In this document: piece after piece, positions 8,475-19,175 of the stretch
Numbering within the stretch: position 1 is the first letter of the stretch
How the letters are laid out: every line of letters starts with the position of its first letter
Assembly (NCBI GenBank): GCA_002696205.1
Contig: NZRL01000065.1
Coordinates: 1-57,784, forward strand
Direction of reading: 5' to 3'
DNA length: 57,784 nt
DNA from: Rhodospirillaceae bacterium
GTDB lineage: Bacteria; Pseudomonadota; Alphaproteobacteria; Rhodospirillales; Casp-alpha2
Notes under the pieces: generated by a model
Databases searched by the model: none
What the model was told of the DNA's origin: nothing
The model's input: only the letters and a program-made list of their open reading frames with translations
Position numbers and translations under genes: made by a program

Positions 8475-10387
8475 TGGCCGGCGACAACACCGTGAGCACG
8501 CACAAACCGGTCATCAAGGTCGTCTTTGCCGGACATGTCGACCACGGAAAATCAACTCTTCTGGGGCGTTTACTGGCTGACCTGGACGCCTTGCCGGACG
8601 GCAAGATGGAGTTGGTCGCGGAATCCTGCAAACGCCGGGGCGTAGCCTTCGAATGGGCCTTTTTGCTGGATGCGTTAAAGGCCGAGCGCGATCAGGGCAT
8701 CACCATCGATTCGACACAGGTTCAGGCCGTGACAAAGGATCGCCGGTTCGTCTTCATCGATGCACCGGGCCATCACGAGTTCATCAAGAACATGGTCACC
8801 GGCGCAGCACAGGCAGATGCCGCCGTCCTTTTGATCGACGCCCAAGAGGGCCTTCAGGACGAAACCCGGCGACATGCCTTCTTACTGGGCATCTTGGGCA
8901 TCCGAGACATCATCGTCGCGGTCACGAAAATGGACCTGGTCGGCTTTGATCAATCTCGTTTCGAACATTTGGCCGGCGAGGCAACAATGCATCTCGGGGC
9001 GCTTGGTTTCGACGCAGCGCAAGTCCGAATCATTCCTGTTGCGGCGCGGGACGGCCAGAACATTCTCCATCCCGGCGACGCCATGCCGTGGTATTCGGGC
9101 CCATCCCTGATCGAACACCTGAATGGCCTGACACCCGGGGCCGGCACGGACTGGGACGCCGAGGCACCGCTGCGCTTCACCGTTCAAGGCGTTTACAAAT
9201 TCGATGAACGGCGCATCCTGGCCGGGCGGGTGCTGTCCGGACGATTGCGCGTCGGGGATGAACTCAGGTTCTCACCCGGAGACCGGATCGGCCGGGTCAA
9301 TAGCATCGCGACTTGGCCCGCGCCACAATCGGCTGACCAAGCGCCACAAGAAGCCGTCGCGGGTCAATCCATCGGCATTACCCTGGATCAACAGTCATTC
9401 ATCGAACGCGGCGCGATCGGCAGCCATATAGAAAGCCCGCCGTCCCTAGTCAGCGCCTTCCGTGGTCGCATCGTTTGGTTCGCCAGCGACCCTCTGACGC
9501 CCGGCAAGCGATATAAACTGAAACTCAACGCCGGGGAATATGTCTGTTTCGCTGAAGAAATCGAACATGTCCTCGATACGGGGGATCTCTCGAAATCCAG
9601 CGCCGGAACGGTCGGGCGCAACCAGATCGCCGACGTCGTGTTCCGCGCGCGGGGCCAGTTGGCGGTCGATGCCCAGGCGGAATTACGCGGAACGGGGCGG
9701 TTCGTCTTGGTCGACGATCACCGGATCGTCGGCTGTGGATTGGTCGATCTCGAAGGCTTCGCTGATGAAAGCCGCAAGGATACCCCGAAATCCGCAAACA
9801 TCCTGCAGGTCGAACATCGTGTGGACGCAACCGAACGCTGGCGCGCCAACGGCCATGCCAGCGGCATTCTCTGGTTCACCGGCCTTTCTGGATCCGGCAA
9901 GTCGACCCTTGCCCTAGCCTTGGAAGAAGAACTCTTTCGCCGCGGCATGCAGGTCTTCGTTTTGGACGGCGACAACGTGCGCCACGGACTTTGTGCCGAT
10001 CTCGGCTTCTCACCGGAAGACCGGCAAGAAAATATCCGACGGGTCGGTGAACTTGCGCAGATTCTGGCCCACGCGGGGTTCATCGTCTTGACCGCCTTCA
10101 TCTCCCCTTATCGCGCCGACCGGGACGGTGTGCGTGCGCGGGCCGGTGATCTGTTCCATGAAATTCATGTCGCGGCTGACCTGGCCGTCTGCGAAGAGCG
10201 GGATCCCAAGGGGCTCTATAAGAAAGCCCGGGCTGGTGAAATTCCCGATTTCACGGGTATTTCCGCCCCCTACGAAGCGCCTTATGCCCCCGAACTGACG
10301 ATAGATACCGGGGCGCTCGATGTGCCGCAATGTATCGATCGGATTTCGGAATACGCGCTTCGCAAATTCCATCTCCCTAAAGGCTGA
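8474..10387 (+). CDS. cysNC: Bifunctional sulfate adenylyltransferase subunit 1 / APS kinase
   Basis: 637 residues from the ATG that overlaps the cysD stop; an in-frame extension into cysD is a shadow. The N-terminal CysN GTPase has G1 GHVDHGKS (20-27), G3 DAPGH (about 96) and G4 TKMD (about 151), then beta-barrel domains. A full CysC domain starts near 465 with P-loop GLSGSGKST (470-478), DGDNVRHGL and [10 protein letters not shown]. The product makes APS then PAPS for assimilation or sulfation. The fusion is common in Alphaproteobacteria. The CysC motifs appear intact, so both activities are expected. Confidence 0.93.
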   Translation: MAGDNTVSTHKPVIKVVFAGHVDHGKSTLLGRLLADLDALPDGKMELVAESCKRRGVAFEWAFLLDALKAERDQGITIDSTQVQAVTKDRRFVFIDAPGHHEFIKNMVTGAAQADAAVLLIDAQEGLQDETRRHAFLLGILGIRDIIVAVTKMDLVGFDQSRFEHLAGEATMHLGALGFDAAQVRIIPVAARDGQNILHPGDAMPWYSGPSLIEHLNGLTPGAGTDWDAEAPLRFTVQGVYKFDERRILAGRVLSGRLRVGDELRFSPGDRIGRVNSIATWPAPQSADQAPQEAVAGQSIGITLDQQSFIERGAIGSHIESPPSLVSAFRGRIVWFASDPLTPGKRYKLKLNAGEYVCFAEEIEHVLDTGDLSKSSAGTVGRNQIADVVFRARGQLAVDAQAELRGTGRFVLVDDHRIVGCGLVDLEGFADESRKDTPKSANILQVEHRVDATERWRANGHASGILWFTGLSGSGKSTLALALEEELFRRGMQVFVLDGDNVRHGLCADLGFSPEDRQENIRRVGELAQILAHAGFIVLTAFISPYRADRDGVRARAGDLFHEIHVAADLAVCEERDPKGLYKKARAGEIPDFTGISAPYEAPYAPELTIDTGALDVPQCIDRISEYALRKFHLPKG

Positions 10388-10418
10388 CCGGCGAAGGGGG
10401 CTCTGCCGGGGCGGCGAT

Positions 10419-11948
10419 TCAGCTGGCGCGTTTGCCGCGCGCAGCCATCTCGGCCAGGAAGCTCTCCGTCGATCCGGCCCTCAGGAACGAATAAGCGCAT
10501 CCGAGCATACGATCCTTCCGCTCCCCTTCTTCGGGACAGGTCTTCTCCGGAATACGCGGATGGCTGTCGGCCTCCGCCTCGTCCTCCCCGGGAAGCGCCC
10601 CGGGCAGATCCCGTTCACGTTGGCTTTCGTCCGTCGCATCCGGCTGAATGACGATGTCGGGATGTACGCCTTCGGCCTGGATCGTGCGGCCCGACGGGGA
10701 ATAGTACAGCGCAGTGGTCAGGCGCAGCGCCCCTTCCACCGGCAACGGCATGATCGTCTGAACCGACCCCTTGCCGAACGACCGGGTGCCCATGATCGTC
10801 GCCCGGTGATGATATTGAAGCGCGCTGGCGACAATTTCCGAAGCTGACGCCGAGCCGCCATTGATCAGCACCACGATCGGCAGGTTGCGCGCCAAGTCGC
10901 CCGGCCGCGCGTCGTATTCACGTTTGTTGTCGGCCGTGCGGCCACGTACGGAAACGATGCCGCCCTGGTCGAGAAAGCTGTCGGCCAGGATCAGGGATTG
11001 GTCCAGCAGGCCGCCGGGGTTGGAGCGCAGATCAAGGACGATGCCGCGCAAATCGGCCTCCGGTTGGGTCCGCAATTCGGCCATCGCCTTGGCGATCCCG
11101 CTTTCGACCCGCTCCGAGAACCGGGTCACGCGGACATAGCCGATGTCGCCGTCGACACGCCAACGCACCGACCGGACCTTGATCACGGCACGCACGATGG
11201 TGACGTCGAATTCCGGCGCCTTGCCGCGCAGGATACGCAAAACGATGGGCGTGCCGGGCGCACCCCGCATTTTCGACACGGCCTCGCTCAGGCTCTTGCC
11301 TTTGACCGGATCGCCGTCGACGGCGGTGATCTTGTCGCCGGGCTGCAGGCCCGCGCGCTCGGCCGGTGTGTCCTCGATGGGCGAGACCACCTTCACCAGG
11401 CCCTCGTCCATGGTGACTTCGATGCCCAGGCCGCCGAATTCGCCGCGGGTCGTGATGTAGGTTTCCTCGAACTCGCGCGCGTTCATGTAATCGGAATGCG
11501 GATCGAGGGATTGCAGCATGGAGTCCAGCGCCTTCTCGACCAATTCATTGGGCGCCAGACTGGCCGGTTCGGGCTTGTCCTTTTCGACGCCCTTTATGGC
11601 GGCGTCGATCAATTCGGCATCGGTGACTTCGCGGACGTAGGACGCGCGCACCCGACGAAAGGCGAACCGGAAATAATCCAGGCGCTCTTCCGCGTCCTGC
11701 ACGCTGACATAGCGGTCATAGATGGAATTGAAACGATCGAGCTCGCGCCGGGTCTCGTCACTAAGGGCCAGGCTGTCGACCCCCAGGGCTTCCATGACCC
11801 GGGTGACGTTGTTTTCCTGGGCCGAGCATCCGGCGATCGCGGCGGCAAGCGCAATCCCTATGACCGCCACACCGCGCCGCGCGATTGATGCGCGGCGCGA
11901 TTTACCGGTTGGCGTGGCTGCCCGTTTGGGTGCGCTCGGTGGAAACAT
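10419..11948 (-). CDS. ctpA: Carboxyl-terminal processing protease, S41 family lipoprotein
   Basis: 509 residues. An Arg-rich N terminus is followed by a hydrophobic segment ending in the lipobox AIAGC, so it is probably a lipoprotein facing the periplasm. A PDZ domain lies near 150-235 (GGLGIEV, GLQPGDKITAVDG). The S41 peptidase domain has the Ser in NGGSASASEI and the Lys in GTRSFGKGSVQ. The C-terminal region holds an acidic linker and a short cysteine-containing tail (KTCPEEG, MLGCAYSFL). Such proteases trim the C-terminal ends of envelope proteins. Its start codon overlaps the stop of the upstream DHH gene (TAATG), so the two are cotranslated. Confidence 0.9.
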   Translation of the reverse strand: MFPPSAPKRAATPTGKSRRASIARRGVAVIGIALAAAIAGCSAQENNVTRVMEALGVDSLALSDETRRELDRFNSIYDRYVSVQDAEERLDYFRFAFRRVRASYVREVTDAELIDAAIKGVEKDKPEPASLAPNELVEKALDSMLQSLDPHSDYMNAREFEETYITTRGEFGGLGIEVTMDEGLVKVVSPIEDTPAERAGLQPGDKITAVDGDPVKGKSLSEAVSKMRGAPGTPIVLRILRGKAPEFDVTIVRAVIKVRSVRWRVDGDIGYVRVTRFSERVESGIAKAMAELRTQPEADLRGIVLDLRSNPGGLLDQSLILADSFLDQGGIVSVRGRTADNKREYDARPGDLARNLPIVVLINGGSASASEIVASALQYHHRATIMGTRSFGKGSVQTIMPLPVEGALRLTTALYYSPSGRTIQAEGVHPDIVIQPDATDESQRERDLPGALPGEDEAEADSHPRIPEKTCPEEGERKDRMLGCAYSFLRAGSTESFLAEMAARGKRAS

Positions 11949-12877
11949 TACCCGTCCGCGTTAATCTGCTCGACCAGTTCCCCCAGAACTTTCTCGGCTT
12001 CGTCGTTTTCGACCTGGCAGGTTCCGGCGTTGAGATGCCCGCCGCCGCCGTATTTCAGCATCAGCTCGCCGACATTGGTGTTCGACGTGCGATTGAGGAT
12101 GGACTTACCGGTGGCGAAGACCGTGTTCATCTTCTGCATGCCCCACATCACATGGATCGAGATGTTGGTATCGGGATAGAGGGCATAGATCATGAACCGG
12201 TTGCCGGCGAAGATGGTGTCTTCCTCGCGCAGGTCCAGGACGACCAGATTGCCGTGCACCGTGGAACAGCGCTTGATCTGTTCGATCTGCTTTTCCCGGT
12301 GTTCATTGTACAGCTCGACGCGTTCCTTGACGTCGGGCAGTTCCAGAATCTCGGCGATGGAATGCCCCCGGCAATAGTCGATCAGGTCCATCATCAATTG
12401 ATAGTTGGAAACCCGGAATTCGCGGAACCGGCCCAGGCCGGTGCGGGCGTCCATCAGAAAGTTCATCAGGTCCCAACCCTGCGGGTCGAGGACTTCGTCC
12501 TTGTTGAATTGGGCGGCATCGCCCTTGTCCACCGCTTCCATCATGTCATCGGCGACGTTGGGGAATCCTTCCTTGCCGCCGTAGTATTCATAGACGACGC
12601 GGGCCGCCGAGGGCGCATCCGGATTGATGATATGATTATCGGGCTTGTCTTCCATGCGCAGCGTTTCGCTGAGATGGTGGTCGAAGGCCAGATGAATGCC
12701 GGGGACGTAAGGCAGGTTCGTGGAAATATCGCGCTCCGACACCAGGATGGTGCCGTCTTGCATGTCCTTGGGATGGACGAACTTGATATCGTCGATCATA
12801 TCAAGTTCCTTCAAAAGGACGGCGCAGACCAGTCCATCGAAGTCACTGCGGGTAATCAGGCGGAACTTGTCACTCAT
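11948..12877 (-). CDS. DHH-family phosphoesterase
   Basis: 309 residues with the DHH superfamily metal motifs: SDFDG at residues 11-15 and FDHH near 64-67, plus a C-terminal GGGGHLNAGTC stretch typical of DHHA1 substrate-binding domains. Members cleave phosphoester bonds in nano-RNA, cyclic dinucleotides or polyphosphate; the substrate here cannot be read from the sequence. It is translationally coupled to ctpA. A promoter probably lies in the 125 bases before it, but no clear hexamers are seen. Confidence 0.8.
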   Translation of the reverse strand: MSDKFRLITRSDFDGLVCAVLLKELDMIDDIKFVHPKDMQDGTILVSERDISTNLPYVPGIHLAFDHHLSETLRMEDKPDNHIINPDAPSAARVVYEYYGGKEGFPNVADDMMEAVDKGDAAQFNKDEVLDPQGWDLMNFLMDARTGLGRFREFRVSNYQLMMDLIDYCRGHSIAEILELPDVKERVELYNEHREKQIEQIKRCSTVHGNLVVLDLREEDTIFAGNRFMIYALYPDTNISIHVMWGMQKMNTVFATGKSILNRTSNTNVGELMLKYGGGGHLNAGTCQVENDEAEKVLGELVEQINADG

Positions 12878-13002
12878 AACCAGGTCTTCCCCCGTTTCTG
12901 GGCCATTCCGGATCCCCTGTCGAATGGGCGATCCTATTTTGATTTGGGCTGACGTCAGGCGGCAGTTTGCCGGGAATCACGGGATTATGAAACCCAAATC
13001 TC

Positions 13003-14061
13003 TCACCGCCGGGCCTGATGCAGACACCATAATGCCGCGGTCAGCAATAGGACCGCACCGGCCTGATGCAACGCCCCCAGGGTTACCGGCACGACAGTCA
13101 GCAAAGTTGCGATGCCAAGGAACGCCTGCATCAACACGGCCGCCGTCAGCAGCCCGACGGCCCGTTTCAGGCCCTCCGGCGCGTCGCTTTGGCGAACCCG
13201 GACACCGAACGCCGCAACCAGACAAACGGTGATCATCGCCAGCACCCGGTGATCGAACTGAACCGTCGCCCGGTCTTCGAAGAAATTCAGGTAGAACGGC
13301 CGCAGATCGAAGCCGTCGGCGGGGAACAAAGCCCCATCCATCAACGGAAAGGTGTTGTACAGCAACCCGGCGTCCAGCCCCGCGACCAGGGCGCCCGAGA
13401 ACACGGTCAGAGAGATAAAGGCGAGCAATCCCGCCGCCACTTTGGCAACCGGCACTTGCCCCGCCGGAACGGCCGCCGGGCGTGGCTGCACGATGCCCCA
13501 GGCAACCCAAAGCGCGAACAGATAGATCGCAAGCGCCAGCCCCAGATGCGCCGCCAATCGGTATTGGCTGACCGACGGTTCGTCGATCAGGCCGCTTTTC
13601 ACCATGTACCAGCCCAGCACACCCTGAAGCCCGCCCCCCACGAACAGCGCCCCGCATTTCACCAACAACATGCCCCGCAGCCGCCCGGTCGCCAGAAACC
13701 AGACGAAAGGCACGAAAAACGCGATCCCGATGATCCGCCCGAACAGGCGGTGCAGGTATTCCAGCCAGAAAATCCCCTGAAAACTCTCCAGGCTCATACC
13801 GCGGTTGATGTGATGATATTCGGGGCTTTGCCGATAGGCGTCGAAGGCCGCCTGCCATTCGGCCTGCCCCATCGGCGGAAGCCAACCCGTCACCGGGCGC
13901 CAATTGACCATGGACAGCCCGGATTCCGTCAGCCGCGTCACCCCGCCCAGTATGACCATGGCGAAGACCATGGCGCAGATCATGAACAGCCAGGCCGCCA
14001 CCGGATCGGTGCCGCCGGTCCGCGCCGCGCCGCCGGTTTGAGTCTCAGTCGTGTTGGTCAT
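13003..14061 (-). CDS. ctaA: Heme A synthase, COX15/CtaA type 2
   Basis: 352 residues from the ATG at 14061; a TTG two codons upstream is less likely. Integral membrane protein with about eight helices, oxidising the C8 methyl of heme O to give heme A for aa3-type cytochrome oxidase. Histidines in EYLHRLFGR, AAHLG, FDHRVLA and LHQAG are the expected heme ligands, and GGVTRLTESGLSM at the first helix is the family signature. It stands apart from any cytochrome oxidase cluster in this window. Confidence 0.92.
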   Translation of the reverse strand: MTNTTETQTGGAARTGGTDPVAAWLFMICAMVFAMVILGGVTRLTESGLSMVNWRPVTGWLPPMGQAEWQAAFDAYRQSPEYHHINRGMSLESFQGIFWLEYLHRLFGRIIGIAFFVPFVWFLATGRLRGMLLVKCGALFVGGGLQGVLGWYMVKSGLIDEPSVSQYRLAAHLGLALAIYLFALWVAWGIVQPRPAAVPAGQVPVAKVAAGLLAFISLTVFSGALVAGLDAGLLYNTFPLMDGALFPADGFDLRPFYLNFFEDRATVQFDHRVLAMITVCLVAAFGVRVRQSDAPEGLKRAVGLLTAAVLMQAFLGIATLLTVVPVTLGALHQAGAVLLLTAALWCLHQARR

Positions 14062-14211
14062 GGCCAAGGCCGCGATATTCCGTTTCAGCTGCCGCTTAAT
14101 CGGGCGGCCATTGATTCAAAGGTTGTTTTGCTCAAAGCTTGGGGCGAAAAGATGACCCCGTCGCCCCGCGCCCAGGGGTCATATCCCAAAACACCGGACG
14201 AAGCCAACCAC

Positions 14212-15015
14212 ATGAACCGTAATTCCCGCCCCGCCATCACGCCCGTCGCCATCGTCGGCGCCGGTCCCGGCGACCCCGACCTGATGACGGTCAAGGGCCT
14301 GCGCCGGCTCATGGGGGCGGATGTCGTGGTTTACGATAAATTGGTGTCCGACCAGATATTGGACCTGATTCCCACCGGAGCAAGCCGCATCTTCGCCGGT
14401 AAGCAGGCGCGCAACCACCACATGCCGCAGGAAGACATCAATTCCCTGCTGGTCCGCCTGGCCCGGTCCGGCCGGCGGGTGGTGCGGCTCAAGGGCGGCG
14501 ACCCCTTCGTCTTCGGGCGCGGCGGCGAGGAAGCCCTGCACCTTGCGGCTGAGAACATTCCCTTTGAAATCGTTCCGGGTATCACATCGTCGGCGGCCTG
14601 CACGGCCTACGCAGGCATTCCGCTGACCCATCGGGGCCTGGCCCATAGCGTACGCTTCATCACCGGCCACTTGGCCAAGGAAGGGTCGTTGGATTTGGAT
14701 TGGGACGGTCTCGCCGATCCTGAGACCACGTTGGTCGTCTACATGGGCCTGACCAATTTGGAGACCATCTGCGACCAACTGATCCGCCACGGCCTAAGCC
14801 CGGACACCCCGGCCGCCGCCATCAATCAGGGCACACGCCCGGATCAGCGCACCGTGCAGGCGCCGCTCAGCGGTCTGGCGGCGGCGGTGGAGGAAGCCGA
14901 TCTCGTCGGCGCGACGTTGCTGGTGATCGGCAAGGTGGTGAGCCTCGCCCCGGAACTGGACTGGTTCCTGCCGGGACAGGTTGATATCGACGACGAGACC
15001 GGCAGCGGCGACTGA
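14212..15015 (+). CDS. cobA: Uroporphyrinogen-III C-methyltransferase (SUMT)
   Basis: 267 residues from the ATG at 14212; a much longer in-frame opening upstream is antisense shadow of ctaA. It methylates uroporphyrinogen III twice with SAM to give precorrin-2, the branch to siroheme and cobalamin. Signatures seen: VGAGPGDPDLMTVKGL at the N terminus, RLKGGDPFVFGRGGEE near 91-106, and PGITS...AGIPLTHRG. No CysG-type dehydrogenase/chelatase domain is attached. Siroheme is needed by sulfite reductase, which fits the sulfur genes 4 kb away, though they are not one operon. Confidence 0.92.
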   Translation: MNRNSRPAITPVAIVGAGPGDPDLMTVKGLRRLMGADVVVYDKLVSDQILDLIPTGASRIFAGKQARNHHMPQEDINSLLVRLARSGRRVVRLKGGDPFVFGRGGEEALHLAAENIPFEIVPGITSSAACTAYAGIPLTHRGLAHSVRFITGHLAKEGSLDLDWDGLADPETTLVVYMGLTNLETICDQLIRHGLSPDTPAAAINQGTRPDQRTVQAPLSGLAAAVEEADLVGATLLVIGKVVSLAPELDWFLPGQVDIDDETGSGD

Positions 15016-15041
15016 GCCCCCTGCCCGTCTGCATCCCCTCA

Positions 15042-18000
15042 TCAAATATTTCGGCCGAGCGCCCGCGCCAGGATCATGTAAACCTTGCCGACATCCGACG
15101 ACAGGAAGGTCGTGCGCAGCACGTTGTCGGGATCGCGCTTGCCGGCGTCCTGTAGGACCCGCTCGAACTCCGAGACATAGCGACCCGCGTAATCGCGGAA
15201 TTCGGAATTTTCCCGGTACATCTTGGAGATCGCTTCCAGCTTGGCCTTCTCCCGGAACCCCAGCATCTTTCGCACGAAGACGCCCTTGTCTCCCTGGTTG
15301 AAGCGCCGCCATTCGTCTTCCGAAATAGGCACCTCCAAGGACCGGTTGAGATCGACCGCGACCGATTGCAGACGCTCCGTCACGTGGCTCATCTGCTGCA
15401 GGAAGTCGGAGGTCTGAACGTCCGCCTTGCGGGTGGTGAGGGTATCCAGGATCGAGCGCGCCTCGTCCGCCGCGAAATGCAGCTGACGCGATTGAGCTTC
15501 CAGGTTGGTGCTGGTTTCCTGAGCCCGGCGTGAGAATTCGCCGAGCGACCGGTTGATGTTTTCCGCCTGGTTGCGGAGCGCCGAATCCCACAGGCCGACC
15601 TTGGAGATCGCCTCGTCCGAGGCCTTGCCCAACTGACGGCCGCGTTCGCTGATCGATTGGCCGAGTGCCGAGATGCTCTGCTCCGCCTGACGATAGTTGG
15701 AAGACAAATGGTCCATCTGACGGCGCAGGGTTTCGGCGGCGCCGTCCATCTTAGACAGAACCTTGTCGGCCAGTCCCGAGGCTTCGTCCGTGTGCGCGCG
15801 CAGGCTGTCAGCCAGACGGTCGATCTTTTCCGAGGACTCCCGCCACAGCCCGTCGGCCTCCGACGAGGTTCGGGCGACCGCCTGCCCGGCCCGGTCCAGC
15901 CGGTCGACGGCCTGTTCCGAAACGCGGTCGAGCTGCGCCGCCCGGCTGTCCAAAGACTGCGACGCCTCATCGACCCGCGACGTCAGATCGCGCGAGACCG
16001 TGTCCAGTTCGTCCAGTCGGGCTCGGAATTCACGGCCCAGATCACGCAGGCCGGTCAGCGTGCTGTCCGACATGCCCTCCAGTTCGACCGTGCGCTGACG
16101 CAGCATGGCGCCGATGCCTTCGACCTGGCCGGAGGCCCGCTCGACCGCACCGGTCAATTGCTGCGACGAGGAATGCAGGGAGTCGGAAATCAGGGTCACC
16201 ATGCTCGACGATTTGTCGACGGTCTGGGCGACCTCGTTGGCCCGGCCCTGCAAGCCTTCGCTGACCCGCATCAGGCGCGCCGCCGCATCGTTGGCGAGAC
16301 GCGTTACGTTGACCGCCTGTTCCTGCAGGTGTTCGGAGAAGGTGTTCAAATCCGTGCCCGCCGTTTCCGACGCCTTGGTGAGGTCGCCGGCGCTGGCCCG
16401 CATCAGGGTCGTCAGGCTGGTCAGGCGTTCGCGGGCATCCGTGACCGCCTGTTCCAACTCGCCCCGGTACTGGGTCAGGCCGTTGCGGATACCGGCCAGG
16501 CGCGCCGTCGTGCGGTCGGAATCGGAGACCGCCTCCTGAACCACGTCTTTGACCACATCGCCGATGGTCCCCAGGCGCGAGACCGCGTGATCGACAACTT
16601 CCTCGACTTTGTCCCGCCCGGCCGAGAGCGCACCCGTCGCCTCTTCGACCCGGCCGGATGCCCGCGCCGTCGCTTCGTCCAGGTCGCCCGCGGCTTCCTT
16701 CAGGAACCGCCGCGCACCGGCGATGCGTTCGTCGGTCAGCGTCGATACCCGTTCCAATTCGACGGCGCGAAGTTCCAGTGCATCGCGCAGGGAATTCATG
16801 CGGCGCGTCGCCTGGTCGGAAGATTCGTTGACCGCTTCACCCTGCCGGAACAGGGTTTCGGTGACCATCGACAACAGGTTCGCCGCCTGATCGGAAACCT
16901 CGCGCAGAGCCCGCGATTGCCCTTCCAACGCGCCACCCGCCTTGGTCATTTCTCCGATCACTTCGGCGCCGGAAATCTGCAGACCCGCCGTGCCGCGCTT
17001 GACCGCGTCCAAGGTCGTGCCGATGGCCGAGGTCGTCTGCCCCGAGGCCGCGACGATCTGTTCCAGGCGCGCCCGCATTTCCGCGTCGAGCGCGCGCAAC
17101 TGGTTACCCGTCTCGCCAACCGCGGAGTTGACCTTGTCGCCAGCCCCTTCGACGGCACCGCCGGCATTGCCGATCTGTTCCACCGCGCGCTGCGAAATCT
17201 CGCGCAGACGGTCTGAATGAAACCGCAGCAATGCCGAGACTTTCTCCAAATTGGTCACGGCGAGACCGGCGGAATCACCGATGGAGTCCGACTGCCCTGA
17301 AATCTGCCCGCCCAGCTGACCCAGGCGTTCGACGGCCTGGGCACTGGCGTCGGTCAAGGCGACCAATGTTTCCTGCAGGGATTGCGCGATGGTCCCGGCC
17401 TGCTGGGTCGAGGCCTGCACCCGATCGGCACTGTGCAGCATCGCGCGGGTGACCGACGCGACATCGGACGCACCCTTGTCCACCGTGCGGGCCAGAACCG
17501 TTTCCGTTTCGCGCAGGCCCTCGATCAGCCCCGTCACGCGGCCGTCCGCCAGATCGGCGGCGGTGGCGATATTGCCCTGACGGCGAGACAGGTCGGCACC
17601 CACGGCGGCCAAACGATTGGCTGCCGTGTCGGCGGCCTGGGACAGTTCGTTGCGGCGTTGGGCCATTTCCCGTCCGTATTCGGACAACCGCTCGATGGCC
17701 TGACCCGAGGTGCCCAGAAGTTCTTCCGAACGGCCGCGCAATTCGCCGCCCGCCTGTTCGGCACGGGCAATGACGTTTTCCGCGTTGTCGCCCAGTTCGC
17801 CGGTCGCACGGCGAAGATTGTTGGCGGCGGCATCGGCCTGATCGGCCATGCGCTGCGCCTGGCCGTGCAGGTTATCGACCTGGGCCGACAGACCGTCGCC
17901 GGATTGGCTCAGACGGCCGACGGCGCGGTCGACGGTTTCGGTGATCGCGGCGGCCTGACGGCTCAGGCGCGATCCGGCTTCCGTGGCCTGCGAGACCGCC

Positions 18001-19175
18001 TGTTCGGTCACGGTCGAAAGCGATTCCGCATTGTCACGCAATTCGGTCGAGATGATCGAAATCCGGTCGGACACGCGCTGGCCCATACCGTCCAGAACAT
18101 CCGCCTGACGGCCCAGACCCAGTTCCAGTTCCGCCGCCGCGTCCTTGGCCCGTTCGGCCCGTTGGCTCAGGTCCTCGGCGCTCTGACCCAGGATGCCTGC
18201 CGCCTCATTGACGGTGGCATTGGCCTTGCCTGCGGCATCTTCGATCTCGCCGATGCGGCGTTCCAGCAGGCTGTCGGCCTGCACCCCGCGGGCCAATGCC
18301 TCGCGGGAAACGCTGTCCAGGCGTTCCGCCCGGCGGTCGAAGGCTTCGACGGCCTTGAGCGTCCGGTTGGAGGTTTCCTCGGCGACGCCGTCCAGTTCTT
18401 CCGAACGGCGCTTGAGCGCGGTGATCATATCCTCGGCCCTGGCCGAGGCACGGTCGGCGGAGACAGTCAGGCCGTGGGCCTGTTCGAACAAATCTTCTCC
18501 CGCGCCCTTCGCCCGATCGGCGGCCCGTTCAGTCGCCGAGGACAGGTCCTCGGTCTGGCGTTTCAGGGCGTCGGCCACGGCATGGGCGCGCAGGTCGGCG
18601 TCTTCGGACACCTGCGAGAGGTCGCGGGTGCGTTCGCGGATCAGATCGCCCAGGGCTTGGCCCCGCCGCGCCGCCTCTTCCGAGGCGGACAGCAATTCCT
18701 TGGTCTGGCGGCGCAGGGAATTGGTGATTTCCTCCATCCGCGCATTGGCGCGGTCGGACGGATAGATAAGTTGTTTCAGATGCGCGCGCAGCACGGCGGT
18801 TTCGTGGCGCAGCTGCTGGCCGCGTTCGAAAAAGGCGATGATCATCCACAGGAAGGCGACGGGCGTGAAGGCGCCGGCCGCGAACCCGCCGACTTCATGC
18901 GGCAGCAATTCATCCAGATTGGCGAGGCCGAACGACCGTTCGATGAAATCCAGAACCAGGGCGAACCACAAGACGGTCAGCACACCACCGGCGACGATAT
19001 GCAGCTTCCAGCGAACGTAGAACGGTGCTTTCCAATCATCCGGCGCCGTCAGATCGTTGACCTGGGGCAGAACCGCGCGGGCTTTCGCCGCCGTCTCGTC
19101 ACCGCCGGAAATCTGCCCGTCCCGGGCCTCGGCGGCCGCCTCGGCCGCGCCTTTCTGGACTACCTGCTTTGCCAT
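15042..19175 (-). CDS. Giant membrane-anchored coiled-coil protein, TipN-like architecture
   Basis: 1377 residues. A soluble N terminus of about 58 residues is followed by two hydrophobic helices (about 59-79 and 96-116) and then more than 1100 residues of near-continuous alpha-helical, coiled-coil or apolipoprotein-like repeats rich in Ala, Glu, Arg, Ser and Asp (repeated segments such as QAVERL and RADELD-like heptads). The last about 95 residues form a separate, less repetitive domain ending SSDVGKVYMILARALGRNI. Two N-terminal membrane helices plus a long coiled coil is the layout of the alphaproteobacterial polarity factor TipN, though that protein is shorter. Strong GGAGG ribosome site. 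The CtrA box upstream supports a cell-cycle role. The family match is inference; chemoreceptor and SMC-like alternatives lack their domains. Confidence 0.6.
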   Translation of the reverse strand: MAKQVVQKGAAEAAAEARDGQISGGDETAAKARAVLPQVNDLTAPDDWKAPFYVRWKLHIVAGGVLTVLWFALVLDFIERSFGLANLDELLPHEVGGFAAGAFTPVAFLWMIIAFFERGQQLRHETAVLRAHLKQLIYPSDRANARMEEITNSLRRQTKELLSASEEAARRGQALGDLIRERTRDLSQVSEDADLRAHAVADALKRQTEDLSSATERAADRAKGAGEDLFEQAHGLTVSADRASARAEDMITALKRRSEELDGVAEETSNRTLKAVEAFDRRAERLDSVSREALARGVQADSLLERRIGEIEDAAGKANATVNEAAGILGQSAEDLSQRAERAKDAAAELELGLGRQADVLDGMGQRVSDRISIISTELRDNAESLSTVTEQAVSQATEAGSRLSRQAAAITETVDRAVGRLSQSGDGLSAQVDNLHGQAQRMADQADAAANNLRRATGELGDNAENVIARAEQAGGELRGRSEELLGTSGQAIERLSEYGREMAQRRNELSQAADTAANRLAAVGADLSRRQGNIATAADLADGRVTGLIEGLRETETVLARTVDKGASDVASVTRAMLHSADRVQASTQQAGTIAQSLQETLVALTDASAQAVERLGQLGGQISGQSDSIGDSAGLAVTNLEKVSALLRFHSDRLREISQRAVEQIGNAGGAVEGAGDKVNSAVGETGNQLRALDAEMRARLEQIVAASGQTTSAIGTTLDAVKRGTAGLQISGAEVIGEMTKAGGALEGQSRALREVSDQAANLLSMVTETLFRQGEAVNESSDQATRRMNSLRDALELRAVELERVSTLTDERIAGARRFLKEAAGDLDEATARASGRVEEATGALSAGRDKVEEVVDHAVSRLGTIGDVVKDVVQEAVSDSDRTTARLAGIRNGLTQYRGELEQAVTDARERLTSLTTLMRASAGDLTKASETAGTDLNTFSEHLQEQAVNVTRLANDAAARLMRVSEGLQGRANEVAQTVDKSSSMVTLISDSLHSSSQQLTGAVERASGQVEGIGAMLRQRTVELEGMSDSTLTGLRDLGREFRARLDELDTVSRDLTSRVDEASQSLDSRAAQLDRVSEQAVDRLDRAGQAVARTSSEADGLWRESSEKIDRLADSLRAHTDEASGLADKVLSKMDGAAETLRRQMDHLSSNYRQAEQSISALGQSISERGRQLGKASDEAISKVGLWDSALRNQAENINRSLGEFSRRAQETSTNLEAQSRQLHFAADEARSILDTLTTRKADVQTSDFLQQMSHVTERLQSVAVDLNRSLEVPISEDEWRRFNQGDKGVFVRKMLGFREKAKLEAISKMYRENSEFRDYAGRYVSEFERVLQDAGKRDPDNVLRTTFLSSDVGKVYMILARALGRNI

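Noticed and set aside
13066-14211. In-frame extension of the cobA frame to 649 codons
   Set aside because: The added part is antisense to ctaA, Arg/Gln/His-rich and lacks conserved sequence; the ATG at 14212 begins the SUMT domain at its usual place.
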